From CAZWRK01 sp964635875 (GTDB taxonomy: Bacteria; Pseudomonadota; Gammaproteobacteria; Burkholderiales; Aquaspirillaceae), in contig CAZWRK010000002.1 of the NCBI GenBank assembly GCA_964635875.1, positions 1 through 64,000 on the forward strand: DNA of 64,000 nt, read 5' to 3'. The position numbers were made by a program, and so were the translations under genes. The notes under the pieces were generated by a model. It was not told the origin of the DNA, searched no databases, and saw only the letters and a list, made by a program, of their open reading frames with translations. Positions 1-9,585 of this stretch are shown piece by piece. Within the stretch, counting starts at the first letter, position 1. Every line of letters starts with the position of its first letter.

Positions 1-2510
1 CCCTTGGCGTACCGCTCCATCAGGGTGCCGTCCTGCTCGGCGTGGCCGAAGTAGCGGATCTGCACGGGCACCTCGGCCCAGCCCATCTCCACGGCGGCGT
101 CCCGTCGGTGGTTGCCCTCCCAGATGCGGATCGGCTCGCCGGGTTCGATGCAGATGAAGATCCCGTTGTGCATCCCGTTGGCGGTGAGGTCGGCCTTGAA
201 GTCCTCCCAGACCTTGCCGTGCTTGTTGCGATGCGCTCCGGGCACCTCGCCACACTGGCCGGGCATGTGCTCCAGCACCTTGGTCGGGATGGTTCCCCGC
301 TCTTCCATCGTGGGGTGGTCGCGCCTGCCGTACCTGCCGCCCTCCTTCCAGGCCACGCTCAGGGCTGCCTGCCGCTGGGAACGCTTGCGGCGAAGCACCT
401 CGCGCTGATCCAACTCCACCACCTTCCGCACGATGCGAGCAGAGGGCGAGGTCACCGATCCGGCGATGGAGTTGGGGTGTTCGGTCACGCCCCCCACGGG
501 CTCCACCTCGTAGACGTACACCTTGCGTACCCCAGGTGCATTGGTCGCCGCCCAGACGCCCCACTGTTCCGCCCACTCCTGATCGTGGGACATCCAGACC
601 ACGGTGGGGTCGAACGAACCGTCCTCGTAGTCCCAGTTCGGGTCGATCCCCGCCTCGTCTGCCCCCATGAGCACGGTGCCGTCGGGGAGGTCGTAGATCG
701 TGCCGTGGAAGTAGGTCGCTGCTGCCGTCCTGGACGACACGAAGCCGATGCCGGGCTCGCTCACGCCGGGGTGGCTCGCCTTGTACGCGTCCCACCACGC
801 CTGCCCCTGCTCGGTCCAAGGGGTCACGTCGATGTATGGGTACGTCTGGGCCAGGCGCTCCCACAGGGCCGTCGCCACGCCCCGCCGTTGGAAGTTCGGG
901 TAGACGCGGATCATGCCGACATGGGCCGACATGGGGGAGATCTCCTTGTGGATGATCTCCCCGGCCTTCTTGCCGTCCACCAGGGCAACCAGGCGTCGGC
1001 CACCGCGGGCCACCCCTACCATCGGCACGTTCTTCTCCAGCCGGAACTCAACCGGCGTGCCGTCGGGGAGGGTGATGGCTGACGCCCCCAGCTTGACCTG
1101 AGGGAACCGCTCCCTGATCTTCCCGGCAATCTCACGCATCCCATCGGGTCCGAAGTAGTCCTCCGCGCCCTGGGGATCATCCCGGAACCAGTCAGCGAAC
1201 TCCTGAGCCACCTTCGCCCGGTCGGCCATGTGGGTGTCGGGCATGACCTCCACGACCCTAATCTTGGAAGGCTTCACCACCAGGGAGATCGACCCGGCAT
1301 CCTCAAAGTCGTTGGTGTAGGCCACAGCATCTACGCCGTCGGGGAACCGGAAGCTGAGGCTGCCCGCTTCGCCGTCATCGAACAAGCCGGGGTGGATACG
1401 GGTGGACGGGTCCAGGCGCAGGCGGTAGATCCGGGCCGAGATGAGGCCAGGGAACTCGGTGGGCGGTTCCCAGCCGTTCGGATCGGTGCGCTGCTCTGCC
1501 GCCTTGTAGGTGCCAACGTGGATGGTCGCCCCACCCTCGGGGCGCTCGCCTCCGTGGAACCAGTCCTGGGCGAGTAGCTGCTGGATCTCCTTTGCTGGCA
1601 GCTTCCTGGTGATGGCTGCCGTCTTCGCCATCTTCGTGTGGCCCACCTGACGGACGATGGTGGCCCTGCGGCAGCGGTAGTCACCCGTGATCGGGGACAG
1701 ATCATCCGGTCCCCAGTCGGTGCCGGTGGGCTCCACCTCGTAGACGAAGATGTCCTTGCTCTCAGGGCGCATGAAGGCGGGGGCCTGCTCGTAGAGGATC
1801 TCCAGGAACATGCTCGCCTGGTCCGCGGTGGGGCTGATCCACACCCAGTTGCGCCGGTCCTTCTCGGTGGCGTACAGCACGGGGAAGTTGCCCTTGTGCC
1901 CCCGTTCGCTGGCCGGGGTGAGGATGGTGCCGACGGGAAGCTCCACGAGGGAGGCGTGGAACCACGGCCCCGGCTCGTCGGGCTTGCGGTAGCGACCGGC
2001 CTGCATGGTGAGCCCGGCCCCTACCTCAAACGAGTCCAGCGGGTAGCCACGGGCGTCGGTGATCTCCACCTGGATACCCACCACGTCCACCTTGGCCCCA
2101 GGGCGCAGGGTCACCTCTTCCTCGGCGGCGAAGGCCATCGGCAGGTCGTCCAGCGACACGTTCTGGCCGGGACGGCGCAGCACGTCTGCCTCGGCCACCC
2201 TGCCCTCCAGGATGACCCCCAGGCGCACGGGAGCCTCGGTGCGGGGCATGTCCCCCGTGTAGCTCCCCAGAGCCTCTCCGATGGCGAACTGGCGGGCCAT
2301 GCCCTCCCGCTCGGTCCAGTAGACCCCCACCCGCTTGTCTCGGACCTTGGCCCGCACGAGGTTGAGGATGTCGGCCTCGCTGTAGACGGCCTTCACGGCG
2401 TCATCGAACGACGGCCACCACCCCATGAAGAGCCCCCGCCAGATCGACTCGTCACGGGCAGCCTGCACGGAAGAACGGCAACGGAGCCTGGGGAGGACGG
2501 CGGGGATCAT
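1..2510 (-). CDS. Polyvalent protein, Arr-like and GNAT and ParB-like domains (partial at left edge)
   Basis: The gene starts at ATG 2510, overlapping the stop of its neighbour, and stays open for 836 codons until it leaves the window, so its C-terminus is missing. Visible in order: an unrecognised N-terminus; an Arr-like ADP-ribosyltransferase domain (about 183-288, beginning WFHAS and containing YEVEP); a KTAA linker near 295; a second ART-like stretch (about 308-425, WFHGG then YTNDFEDAGS); a GNAT acetyltransferase domain (about 475-573, motif QRRGVATAL); an SSRTAAA linker near 588; another Arr-like domain (YFHGT, YEVEP); and a ParB-like core (about 783-820, EGNHRRDAAVEMG). These domains are known from polyvalent phage and plasmid proteins that act on host targets. 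A role as a packaged, injected effector is inference from domain content and the location in the virion block. Confidence 0.8.
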   Translation of the reverse strand, partial: MIPAVLPRLRCRSSVQAARDESIWRGLFMGWWPSFDDAVKAVYSEADILNLVRAKVRDKRVGVYWTEREGMARQFAIGEALGSYTGDMPRTEAPVRLGVILEGRVAEADVLRRPGQNVSLDDLPMAFAAEEEVTLRPGAKVDVVGIQVEITDARGYPLDSFEVGAGLTMQAGRYRKPDEPGPWFHASLVELPVGTILTPASERGHKGNFPVLYATEKDRRNWVWISPTADQASMFLEILYEQAPAFMRPESKDIFVYEVEPTGTDWGPDDLSPITGDYRCRRATIVRQVGHTKMAKTAAITRKLPAKEIQQLLAQDWFHGGERPEGGATIHVGTYKAAEQRTDPNGWEPPTEFPGLISARIYRLRLDPSTRIHPGLFDDGEAGSLSFRFPDGVDAVAYTNDFEDAGSISLVVKPSKIRVVEVMPDTHMADRAKVAQEFADWFRDDPQGAEDYFGPDGMREIAGKIRERFPQVKLGASAITLPDGTPVEFRLEKNVPMVGVARGGRRLVALVDGKKAGEIIHKEISPMSAHVGMIRVYPNFQRRGVATALWERLAQTYPYIDVTPWTEQGQAWWDAYKASHPGVSEPGIGFVSSRTAAATYFHGTIYDLPDGTVLMGADEAGIDPNWDYEDGSFDPTVVWMSHDQEWAEQWGVWAATNAPGVRKVYVYEVEPVGGVTEHPNSIAGSVTSPSARIVRKVVELDQREVLRRKRSQRQAALSVAWKEGGRYGRRDHPTMEERGTIPTKVLEHMPGQCGEVPGAHRNKHGKVWEDFKADLTANGMHNGIFICIEPGEPIRIWEGNHRRDAAVEMGWAEVPVQIRYFGHAEQDGTLMERYAK

Positions 2511-5500
2511 TCGGTCACCGTCCAGCCCTGGGGGTAGCGGTTCTCCATCAGGGCGTTCACGTCAGCCAGCGAGAGGCGTCCCGGCAAGGCCACGTCGGCG
2601 TAGCCACCGTTCGCCGTGTCCCTCACCATCTCCACCGCTTCCAGGTCGTCGCCCTCGCACTCGTCCAGAGCGTAGACGTACTCCTTCTTCACCCATGCCA
2701 CGATCCGGTCGAACTCGTCGTAGGTCAAGCTCGTGGCCGCACCCACCCGCTGACTCCACGCCCTGCCGTCTGAGGTGAGGTCGTCGGAGTGGACGATGGT
2801 GCCGAGGTGCTGCCGGGCGAACTCCAGCATGAAGCGAGCCACACCCCTGCGGCGGTACTCAGGCTCCACGCCGACCCAGTGGATCTGGTAGCCCTCACCG
2901 CCCCACGGACGGCTACGCAGGGTCAGGAGGCCGATCTGGTTGCCCTGGCCGTCGTCGGCCTCCACATGCGCCCGCTGCCTGGAGTCTGGCCCCCAGACCT
3001 TGTAGCGGTAGCCGTTGCCGTCCCGTTCGATGCTGATGGGCTCTCTGGCACCCGCCTTGGAGGCCACCGCCCTGCTCCACGCTCGGCCATCGGGGGTGAG
3101 GTCTCGGGAGTGGCGCACGTCGCCCAGATCCCTGCGAGCACGGGCGAGCAGGGCCGATGCCACCCCACGTCGCCGCCACTGGCTGTTCACGATGATCTGG
3201 TCGATCGTGTAGTAGCCGTCCTCGTGGTGCATGAGGGCCAGGTAGCCGATCTCCCCCTCGGGGGTGTCCACCGAAGCATGGTCGGGATGCCACGCCTCGT
3301 AGATCACCTCGCCCCACGGGTAGCTGTGGGTGGTGATGACCATGCCGTTCGGGCCACGCTTGGCCCCCACCTTCTCGCTCCACGCCTCACCGTCGCCTGT
3401 GAGCATCGTGGAGTGGACGATGGGGTAGTCCACGAGGGACCGGGCCACCTCCAGCATCCGGGTGGCGATGCCTTGGCGTCGGTAGGCCGAGTGGACCTCC
3501 ACTCCTTCGACGATGGCGGTGCCGTTGCCCTCCCGATCCATGAACAGGAGCGTGCCCACCAGGAGGCTTCCGTCGTAGACCTCGACCACACCAGAGAGGC
3601 CCGTGTCGGCCATCGAGAAGGCGTAGGTGAGGTAGCCGTCCTTCTCGATGATGGCGTCCGGGTGCGGGCGGGCTGCCGTGGGCTTGATGCGTCCACCTCG
3701 GGGGCCGACCTCAGCGATGATCCGAGCCTGGGGAGCCACCCAGCACCCGGAACTGCCGATGGGGCCGTCGTAGTCGCCCTTGGGAAAGGCAGGTGGCTGC
3801 CAGCACTCTCCGATGGGTTCGACCTCGTAGATGTGGCCGGGGTGACGGGTGGTGGTCTTGCCGTCGTCGTTCCAGGTGTAGTGCTCGCCCCACCCCTTGG
3901 CTCCGGCCACGGTGTCGGCCATCCACACGAACTTGTGTCGTCCCTGGTGTCCTCCCACCTCCAGGGTGCCGTCGGGTCCACCGGGCACCAGGATCGTCCC
4001 GATGGGCAGGGCGTGGGGCGTGCCGTGGAACAGGCGGGCGGGGACGCTGGCCGTCTTGGGCAGACTCACCTCCCGGATGATGCGAGCCTGCGGGGCGCGG
4101 TAGGAGAACTCATTGAACCGCCACGGCTGCACGTCACCGATGGGTTCCACCTCGTAGACGTGGCCCACGGGTCCGTGATCCACCGAGAAGTCCATCGCCC
4201 TGCCGATGTCGGTGGTGAAGTAGACCCCCTTCACCCCTCCCCGTCGGTGGTGGTCAGACGAGAGGATGGTGCCATCAGGAAGGTCGGCGCTGGAGCCGTG
4301 GTAGTAGGTGGTCTTGGAGGCAGCCACCGTCTTGCTCCACGCCCTGCCCATGTCGGTGAAGTCGTCGGACAGGCCGATGCGGTAGGTGACGGCCTTGCGC
4401 GCCTCGGCCAGCATCCGGGTGGCGAGGCCCTGGCGGCGGTGGGTGGGCTTCACCCAGATGTAGGAGATCTCGGTGTCCTCGCCCGGTCCCGGCACGATCC
4501 AGGTGAGCGACCCCACCTGCTCTCCCCCGTCGGTGGCGGTGATGGCGGCGTAGGTGTCGCCGTCGTGCTCGTAGCCGGTGTGGAACTGGAAGGTGATGGT
4601 CTCGGACGAACCCACCTTCTCGCTCCAGGCCCGGCCATCGCTGGACAGGACGTTGGAGTGGTAGATGGAGCCGGGCCAGTTGGCTCGGGCGACCTCCAGC
4701 ATCTTGGTGGCGATGCCCTTGCGCCGGGCTCGTTCCTCCACGAACACGGAGTCGATGACGGCCTCGCCCAGATCCCGATCCAGCACCCACAGGAGGTCGC
4801 CCACCATCCCCTCGCTGTCGTAGGCCACCACCTCGCCCACGGTCTCCTTGGCGTTGGTGCCGTAGCTGTAGTGGATGCCTCCCACGGTGAGGTCGGTCGC
4901 GTTGATGCGGTGACGGAGGAAGGGCTCGGTGAAGGTCTCCGTCCACGTCGGCACGCTGGCCGTCCGAGCACTCCAGCGGCCACGCCGCCTCTCCCACTCG
5001 CGCTCTTCCTTCTCCCGCCGCTGGCGCTGCTCGTCCTCGTACTGCTTCTCACGGCGGAAGGCGTCGTCTACGCCGAGGGGGTTCCAGCCGATGATGCTCA
5101 GGCACTTGGGGCAGACCTTCACCTTGGTCTTCTTGCCGTCCCGCATGGCGTAGCCGTCCACGAGCCAGACGATCGGGGTGCGGTCGTAGTCCTTGGTGCC
5201 CAGCCGGGTCGCCCCGCAGAAGGCGCGGTCGGTCTGGTAGCGGTTGACGTGGACCTGCCCCTGCCCCTGCCGGTAGGTCCACAGCCTCCAGGTGCCCCAG
5301 CCGTCGAAGGACTGGCGCTCGGGCGGCATCTTGTCGCCATCGGTGAGGGCGTCCACCACCTTGGCGAACTCGGACAGGGTCCAGGTCTTGCCCGGCTTGC
5401 CGTTGGTGATCTCGCAGACCATCCGCACCCGGTCGATGGGGATGGGGGCGTCGAACCCGATCCCTGCACCGATGTCGGGGTAGAACAGGCCCGACGTGGG

Positions 5501-6427
5501 GTTGGCCTTGTCGATCTCCCACGACCGGCTGCCCCAATCGCTGTCAGCGGAGCGGTTCTTGCCGTTCCACGGCCCAGACAGCGAGTGGAACTCCAGCCCT
5601 CGCACGTCGAAGGCCACCATGCCGACGAACTGGTACTGACGGCCCTGGGATGCCCTCAGCACGTCCCTGGCGGTCCCTGCGGCCTGGGTCTCGCCCTCGT
5701 GGCTCCGCACCACGAACGAACCGTCAGAACGCCACGAGCCCGCCCTGAGGGCCGTCCTCGCCTCGTCCCAGCTTCCAAAGCCCCTCCAGGCCAGCACGGG
5801 GCCGTTGGAGCGGCTCACGGTGCCCTTCACGCCCCTCGTGTGGGTGCGCTTGAGGTCTTCCACCCGGATGCCGAGGTTCACGGCCTCCCGGCGCATGGCG
5901 ATGGGACGCAACCGAAGAGGCCACTCGTTCGGGTCCAACTGCCCCACCGCACGCGTCACCACCGCTTCATCGACAACCCACTCGCTCTGGCCGTAGAACC
6001 CAGCGTCCTGCTTGCGGGGCGACCCCTTCGGCTCAACTTCGTAGAGGTACACGACCGGATGCTTCCCGGCTCCGATCACCACCGCCCAGTTGTTCGCCTG
6101 CCTCATGCCCTTCGACAGATACACGAAGTCGCTCTTGCTGTTGCCAGGGGCGAAGTTGGACGAAGCACCACCAGCGATCAGCTTGGTGCCCACCGGCAAC
6201 TGGTGGGGTGAGACATGGAGCCACTGGCCTGCCGCCCCCTCTGCCGTCATGGTCGCCGCCCCAGAGCAGTCCGGGCAGGTCTTCATGGCCTCTTCGATGT
6301 TGCGGAGCGCACCGTTGGCGAGGGAGCGCATGTGCTCGCGCCGGGACTCCTTCTCCTGGTTCATGGCGTCCCAGAGCATCCGCTCTGCGGCCTGGACCTT
6401 CTCCGGGTGCTGGTAGCGACAGGACAT
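2507..6427 (-). CDS. Polyvalent protein with three Arr-like and five GNAT domains
   Basis: This 1306-residue protein is an unusual array. Residues 51-54 hold CPDC. An Arr-like ADP-ribosyltransferase domain spans about 69-165 (WLHVS, YEVEP). A region of unknown fold with a CPKC pair near 440 follows. Then come GNAT 1 (about 512-609), GNAT 2 (609-705), Arr-like 2 (708-786, YYHGS), Arr-like 3 (797-912, LFHGT), GNAT 3 (921-1022), GNAT 4 (1026-1126) and GNAT 5 (1127-1231). Each GNAT carries an acetyl-CoA loop of the form RRxGxA, and each ends in a shared signature close to DGRAWS. RTASVP and KTASVP linkers sit at domain borders. The repeats look like internal duplication followed by divergence. 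It overlaps both neighbours by a few bases. A modifying effector carried in the virion is the best guess; targets are unknown. Confidence 0.85.
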   Translation of the reverse strand: MSCRYQHPEKVQAAERMLWDAMNQEKESRREHMRSLANGALRNIEEAMKTCPDCSGAATMTAEGAAGQWLHVSPHQLPVGTKLIAGGASSNFAPGNSKSDFVYLSKGMRQANNWAVVIGAGKHPVVYLYEVEPKGSPRKQDAGFYGQSEWVVDEAVVTRAVGQLDPNEWPLRLRPIAMRREAVNLGIRVEDLKRTHTRGVKGTVSRSNGPVLAWRGFGSWDEARTALRAGSWRSDGSFVVRSHEGETQAAGTARDVLRASQGRQYQFVGMVAFDVRGLEFHSLSGPWNGKNRSADSDWGSRSWEIDKANPTSGLFYPDIGAGIGFDAPIPIDRVRMVCEITNGKPGKTWTLSEFAKVVDALTDGDKMPPERQSFDGWGTWRLWTYRQGQGQVHVNRYQTDRAFCGATRLGTKDYDRTPIVWLVDGYAMRDGKKTKVKVCPKCLSIIGWNPLGVDDAFRREKQYEDEQRQRREKEEREWERRRGRWSARTASVPTWTETFTEPFLRHRINATDLTVGGIHYSYGTNAKETVGEVVAYDSEGMVGDLLWVLDRDLGEAVIDSVFVEERARRKGIATKMLEVARANWPGSIYHSNVLSSDGRAWSEKVGSSETITFQFHTGYEHDGDTYAAITATDGGEQVGSLTWIVPGPGEDTEISYIWVKPTHRRQGLATRMLAEARKAVTYRIGLSDDFTDMGRAWSKTVAASKTTYYHGSSADLPDGTILSSDHHRRGGVKGVYFTTDIGRAMDFSVDHGPVGHVYEVEPIGDVQPWRFNEFSYRAPQARIIREVSLPKTASVPARLFHGTPHALPIGTILVPGGPDGTLEVGGHQGRHKFVWMADTVAGAKGWGEHYTWNDDGKTTTRHPGHIYEVEPIGECWQPPAFPKGDYDGPIGSSGCWVAPQARIIAEVGPRGGRIKPTAARPHPDAIIEKDGYLTYAFSMADTGLSGVVEVYDGSLLVGTLLFMDREGNGTAIVEGVEVHSAYRRQGIATRMLEVARSLVDYPIVHSTMLTGDGEAWSEKVGAKRGPNGMVITTHSYPWGEVIYEAWHPDHASVDTPEGEIGYLALMHHEDGYYTIDQIIVNSQWRRRGVASALLARARRDLGDVRHSRDLTPDGRAWSRAVASKAGAREPISIERDGNGYRYKVWGPDSRQRAHVEADDGQGNQIGLLTLRSRPWGGEGYQIHWVGVEPEYRRRGVARFMLEFARQHLGTIVHSDDLTSDGRAWSQRVGAATSLTYDEFDRIVAWVKKEYVYALDECEGDDLEAVEMVRDTANGGYADVALPGRLSLADVNALMENRYPQGWTVTE

Positions 6428-7038
6428 CAGCAGTCAACGCAGGGGATCACGGTGGCGATCCAGGAGAGGATCTCCCCGTCCAGGTCGGTCACGGGCACGG
6501 CCACGGCCTCCACCATCGTCACCTGCTTGGTGGTGGGGTGGAGGTAGCGGTACACCATCGGGCCGAACTCACGCTTGGCTGCCACGCAGTCGTACCATTC
6601 GGTGAACACGCGCCTCTGGTCATCGGGGTGGACGGCTCGCACCCACCCGTCGCCGCTCAGTTCGGTCTGGGTCATGCCCAGGAGCTTCATGGCGGCAGGG
6701 TTGGCGAAGATCAGGGCTCCACCGGGCTCGGTCTTGAGGATCGGCTTGTCCTGGGTCTTCACCACGGCAGCCACCATCACGCCGTTCTCGGTGAGCTTGG
6801 CGTCCAGGCGCTTGAGGGTGGTGTGCAGGCCGTTGTCCAGGTGGGCGTTCACCTTGTCGGCAACAGCGTCGGACCTCTGCTCCACCGAACTGGTGAGAGT
6901 GTGGGTCTGGGCTGCGAGTTGGGCCTTGATGCCCTTGTAGGCGAGCCACCCGCCGATCACCGCCCCTGTGGTGGTGATGGTGGTGATGGTGATGGCGGTG
7001 CCATCCAGGGCGAGGATCATCGCTGGCTCCATGCTCAT
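6427..7038 (-). CDS. Membrane-anchored PAS-domain protein
   Basis: A 203-residue protein from ATG 7038, overlapping the preceding stop. Residues about 8-30 form one hydrophobic helix rich in Thr, Ile and Ala, likely a membrane anchor. A short helical linker follows, then a PAS domain from about 95 to the end, with the recognisable run FANPAAMKLLG, WVRAVHPDD and a final strand ending in SWIATV. PAS domains sense ligands, redox or light and usually feed an attached output domain, but none is visible here. The position inside the virion gene block suggests a structural or injected membrane component. A sensor protein of this type is uncommon in phages. Confidence 0.75.
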   Translation of the reverse strand: MSMEPAMILALDGTAITITTITTTGAVIGGWLAYKGIKAQLAAQTHTLTSSVEQRSDAVADKVNAHLDNGLHTTLKRLDAKLTENGVMVAAVVKTQDKPILKTEPGGALIFANPAAMKLLGMTQTELSGDGWVRAVHPDDQRRVFTEWYDCVAAKREFGPMVYRYLHPTTKQVTMVEAVAVPVTDLDGEILSWIATVIPCVDC

Positions 7039-9581
7039 GCCCCCGGCCAGAGGTAGCCGAGGCGGTAGTTCGAAGCCGTTTCGCGATCGTGCTTCGTTCG
7101 TACTTCGTTCTTCCTCGAACTTCCCGCCGTGCCGAGGGTGCGGATGGTGATCTGATCCAGGCCCCCGCCCATGCCCTGCATCATCAGCCAGCCCAGCATC
7201 CCGCCCCTCATGGCCTCGGCCTCCCGCTCGGTGAGGGGGCGGGTGTTCTTGGGGATCTCGCCCTTCCAGACCTTCTTGAGCAGGGCGGTGCCTGCCGGGG
7301 ATCGGTTGCCGGTGGGCTTGAGCCCCGGTTCGACCTGGAGGGCCTTGGCGACCAGTTCGGTGGCGATGCCCAGGCGTCGGGCCGTGGGGTCCACGCCCAC
7401 CAGTTCGATGGTCTTGTCCGTCTTGTCCCAGGTGATGAAGCCCAGGGGCATCTGGATCTCCCCTGACTGGACGTAGGCCATGATCGCTCGGGTGCTGGAG
7501 ACCTCGGAGACATCGACCTCGGCGTAGTGGACCTGGCCGAAGCTCTTGAAGGTGGCGGCGGTCTTGGCCGTGGTCACCTTGGGGTGATCCTTGTAGCCGT
7601 ACTGACTGGCCGAGAAGTCCACATAGACCTCCCCGCGGTGACCGTTCGGCCACACATCGTTGGGCCAACTCTCCGGTGGGTAGATGGCGGCGACGGTGTG
7701 TTCGAAGTAGAAGAAGGTATTGCCGCCCGGAGGCTTGCCCCTCGTCCGGTAGTTCATCTCCCGCCGATCGGTATCAGTCGCATACGCCTTGAAGCCTCGG
7801 GCCTTGGCGAACTCCACGAACTGTTCGGTGATGACCTGGCACATGCCGAACGAACGAGCGCCATCCATGAGGTCGCGCACGGTGCCAGCGCCCTCACCCC
7901 AGTCACGCTCGGCCAGCGACTCGTCCAGGAACTCTTCGATCAGGCGGTCCACCTCGGGGATGCCCGAACGATCAGCCATCGCCATCTTGCGGCGGGCGTG
8001 GGCGTTCATCTCGTCCAGGGTGGGGCCACAGGAGGTGCAGCCACGGGTGCGGAGGGAGGCGTGGACGGCAGCCTGGGGAGCGCCCCACTCGGCGGCGAAG
8101 TCGTTGCTCATCGCCAGCAGGCTGATGATGTCGCAGTTGATCCGCCAGATCGTCATCTTGTAGTCGCCCGCCTGGCCGTCGGAGTAGTCGGCGGCGACGT
8201 TGGCTGCCCAGCGGTGGTGGCCGTCCACGATGTAGTCGTCGTCGGACACGAAGATCGGCTCGTCCCCGAGGGAGCCGCCTTCCTCCAACTTCTGCGTCAT
8301 CCCGGCGATCTTCCCGCCGTCCAACTGGTTCTGGGTGGCCTTGAGGTTGGCGGCGACCTCCTGGGTCTCTTCGGCGGTGTAGCCCTGGTCCTTGAGGTGC
8401 TGGAGGAAGAGCGGCTGGAGGTCGATCTCGCCCTTCTCGCTGACGGGGAGCCCCTCGCGCACCGCCCTGGAGTCGGGGGCGAACTTGGAAGCCTTCACCT
8501 TCAACTGGGGCATCTTGATGCGCGGGATGCCCTTCGACTCGGTGCAGAACAGGTTGGTGCCCTGCACGGTCACGTTGCACAGGTCGATGTTGAAGTCCTC
8601 ACCAGACGCCTTGGCCGCGTCCACCTGCTCCTTGAGCTTGTCCAGGAGCGTGGAGACCGTCTTGGGCTGATCCAGTTCGACGTGGAGCCCAAGCTGGAGG
8701 GCCACCGCGGCGTCCTCCACGTTGGAGGTCTTCACGGGGTCGTTCTTGGAGCCGATGCCGGTGGTGGAAGGGTCGGGCTTGTGGGCCATCAACGCCTGGA
8801 GCACCTCGGGCTTCAAGTCCTTCGGCGGGGGCGGCGGGGTGTCGTCATCGACCGTGCCGGTGTCCCCCTCGGTGTCCGGGGCCTTGTCCTTGCCTCCACC
8901 CCCGCTGGGCTGGGCCTTCGTGGTCTCGGGGGCCTTCTTGTCCCCTCCGGTGTCCGTCCCCTTGTCCTTGGGCTTGTCCCCCTTGGAGGGAGTGCTGCCG
9001 CCGCCCGGCTTCTTGGAGAACTGCCCCTTGTTCTTGGGGTTGCCACCGCGCTGGTGCTTCTTCTCGTCGTAGGGAGTGCGACCCTCCACCCGCACGGAGA
9101 GCTTGAAGGCCCGGACCTGCTGGCGGTCCACCACGCGCCGGGCTGCCTGCTCGGCCCGATCCATGCGGGTCTCGGGGCCTCCGCTGGCGATCTCGGTGCC
9201 CACGAAGTCCTCGTCGTAGCGCATCACCTCCCACCACCAGCCGCCGTTGCTCTGGCTGAGGACGATCTGGAAGTGGGGCTCGCCGTCGGGGGCGTCCTGC
9301 CACCACCACGTCTGGTCGGGCACGCCGGGGTCGTGCGTCCACTCCAGGTAGCCAGCGGTCACGGGGTCTCGTTGCACGTCCGGGGCCTTTCTGGCGACGG
9401 GAGCAGATGGGAAGCATGTGGTACACGCCTTGGTGCCGAAGGTAGCCACGAGGCCCTCTTCGGTGAGGTCATCCACGGCGAAGGACTCCACCATCCCGCC
9501 GCCGATGTGGGGGCAGTTCATGGAGCGGTGGATCATGCCGGTGGAGCGAGTCCTCCAGACGGAGCCGTTGAACGGTGGCAT
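7035..9581 (-). CDS. Polyvalent protein: ParB-like, C-H-D protease-like and GNAT domains
   Basis: An 848-residue protein. The N-terminus has a zinc-type CTTC pair near 53. A basic motif (DEKKHQRGGNPKNKGQF) near residue 172 is followed by a low-complexity Lys/Gly/Pro linker. A ParB-like core lies near 440-475 (VDGHHRWAAN). Around 575-660 a Cys (GMCQVITEQF), His (EHTVAAIY) and Asp (YVDFSASQYG) are arranged as in papain- or transglutaminase-like folds. A KTAA linker precedes a C-terminal GNAT domain at about 680-770 (ARRLGIATEL). A second gene of the window, 37541-38332, also pairs a C-H-D domain with GNAT. It lies directly downstream of the protease gene, which suggests a head-associated protein, but the role is inferred. 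Confidence 0.7.
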   Translation of the reverse strand: MPPFNGSVWRTRSTGMIHRSMNCPHIGGGMVESFAVDDLTEEGLVATFGTKACTTCFPSAPVARKAPDVQRDPVTAGYLEWTHDPGVPDQTWWWQDAPDGEPHFQIVLSQSNGGWWWEVMRYDEDFVGTEIASGGPETRMDRAEQAARRVVDRQQVRAFKLSVRVEGRTPYDEKKHQRGGNPKNKGQFSKKPGGGSTPSKGDKPKDKGTDTGGDKKAPETTKAQPSGGGGKDKAPDTEGDTGTVDDDTPPPPPKDLKPEVLQALMAHKPDPSTTGIGSKNDPVKTSNVEDAAVALQLGLHVELDQPKTVSTLLDKLKEQVDAAKASGEDFNIDLCNVTVQGTNLFCTESKGIPRIKMPQLKVKASKFAPDSRAVREGLPVSEKGEIDLQPLFLQHLKDQGYTAEETQEVAANLKATQNQLDGGKIAGMTQKLEEGGSLGDEPIFVSDDDYIVDGHHRWAANVAADYSDGQAGDYKMTIWRINCDIISLLAMSNDFAAEWGAPQAAVHASLRTRGCTSCGPTLDEMNAHARRKMAMADRSGIPEVDRLIEEFLDESLAERDWGEGAGTVRDLMDGARSFGMCQVITEQFVEFAKARGFKAYATDTDRREMNYRTRGKPPGGNTFFYFEHTVAAIYPPESWPNDVWPNGHRGEVYVDFSASQYGYKDHPKVTTAKTAATFKSFGQVHYAEVDVSEVSSTRAIMAYVQSGEIQMPLGFITWDKTDKTIELVGVDPTARRLGIATELVAKALQVEPGLKPTGNRSPAGTALLKKVWKGEIPKNTRPLTEREAEAMRGGMLGWLMMQGMGGGLDQITIRTLGTAGSSRKNEVRTKHDRETASNYRLGYLWPGA

Positions 9582-9585
9582 GGGA

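Noticed and set aside
2789..6211. Very long open frames on the plus strand opposite known genes (also 51090-54404, 26349-28571, 31468-33786)
   Set aside because: They mirror minus-strand genes with recognisable domains. In GC-rich DNA the opposite strand often stays open. Their translations are His/Leu/Val/Gly-rich with no motifs.
1..6427. Arr-like domains as antibiotic (rifampin) resistance genes
   Set aside because: They are multiple diverged modules inside huge phage proteins, not a stand-alone Arr of about 140 residues; resistance is not supported.
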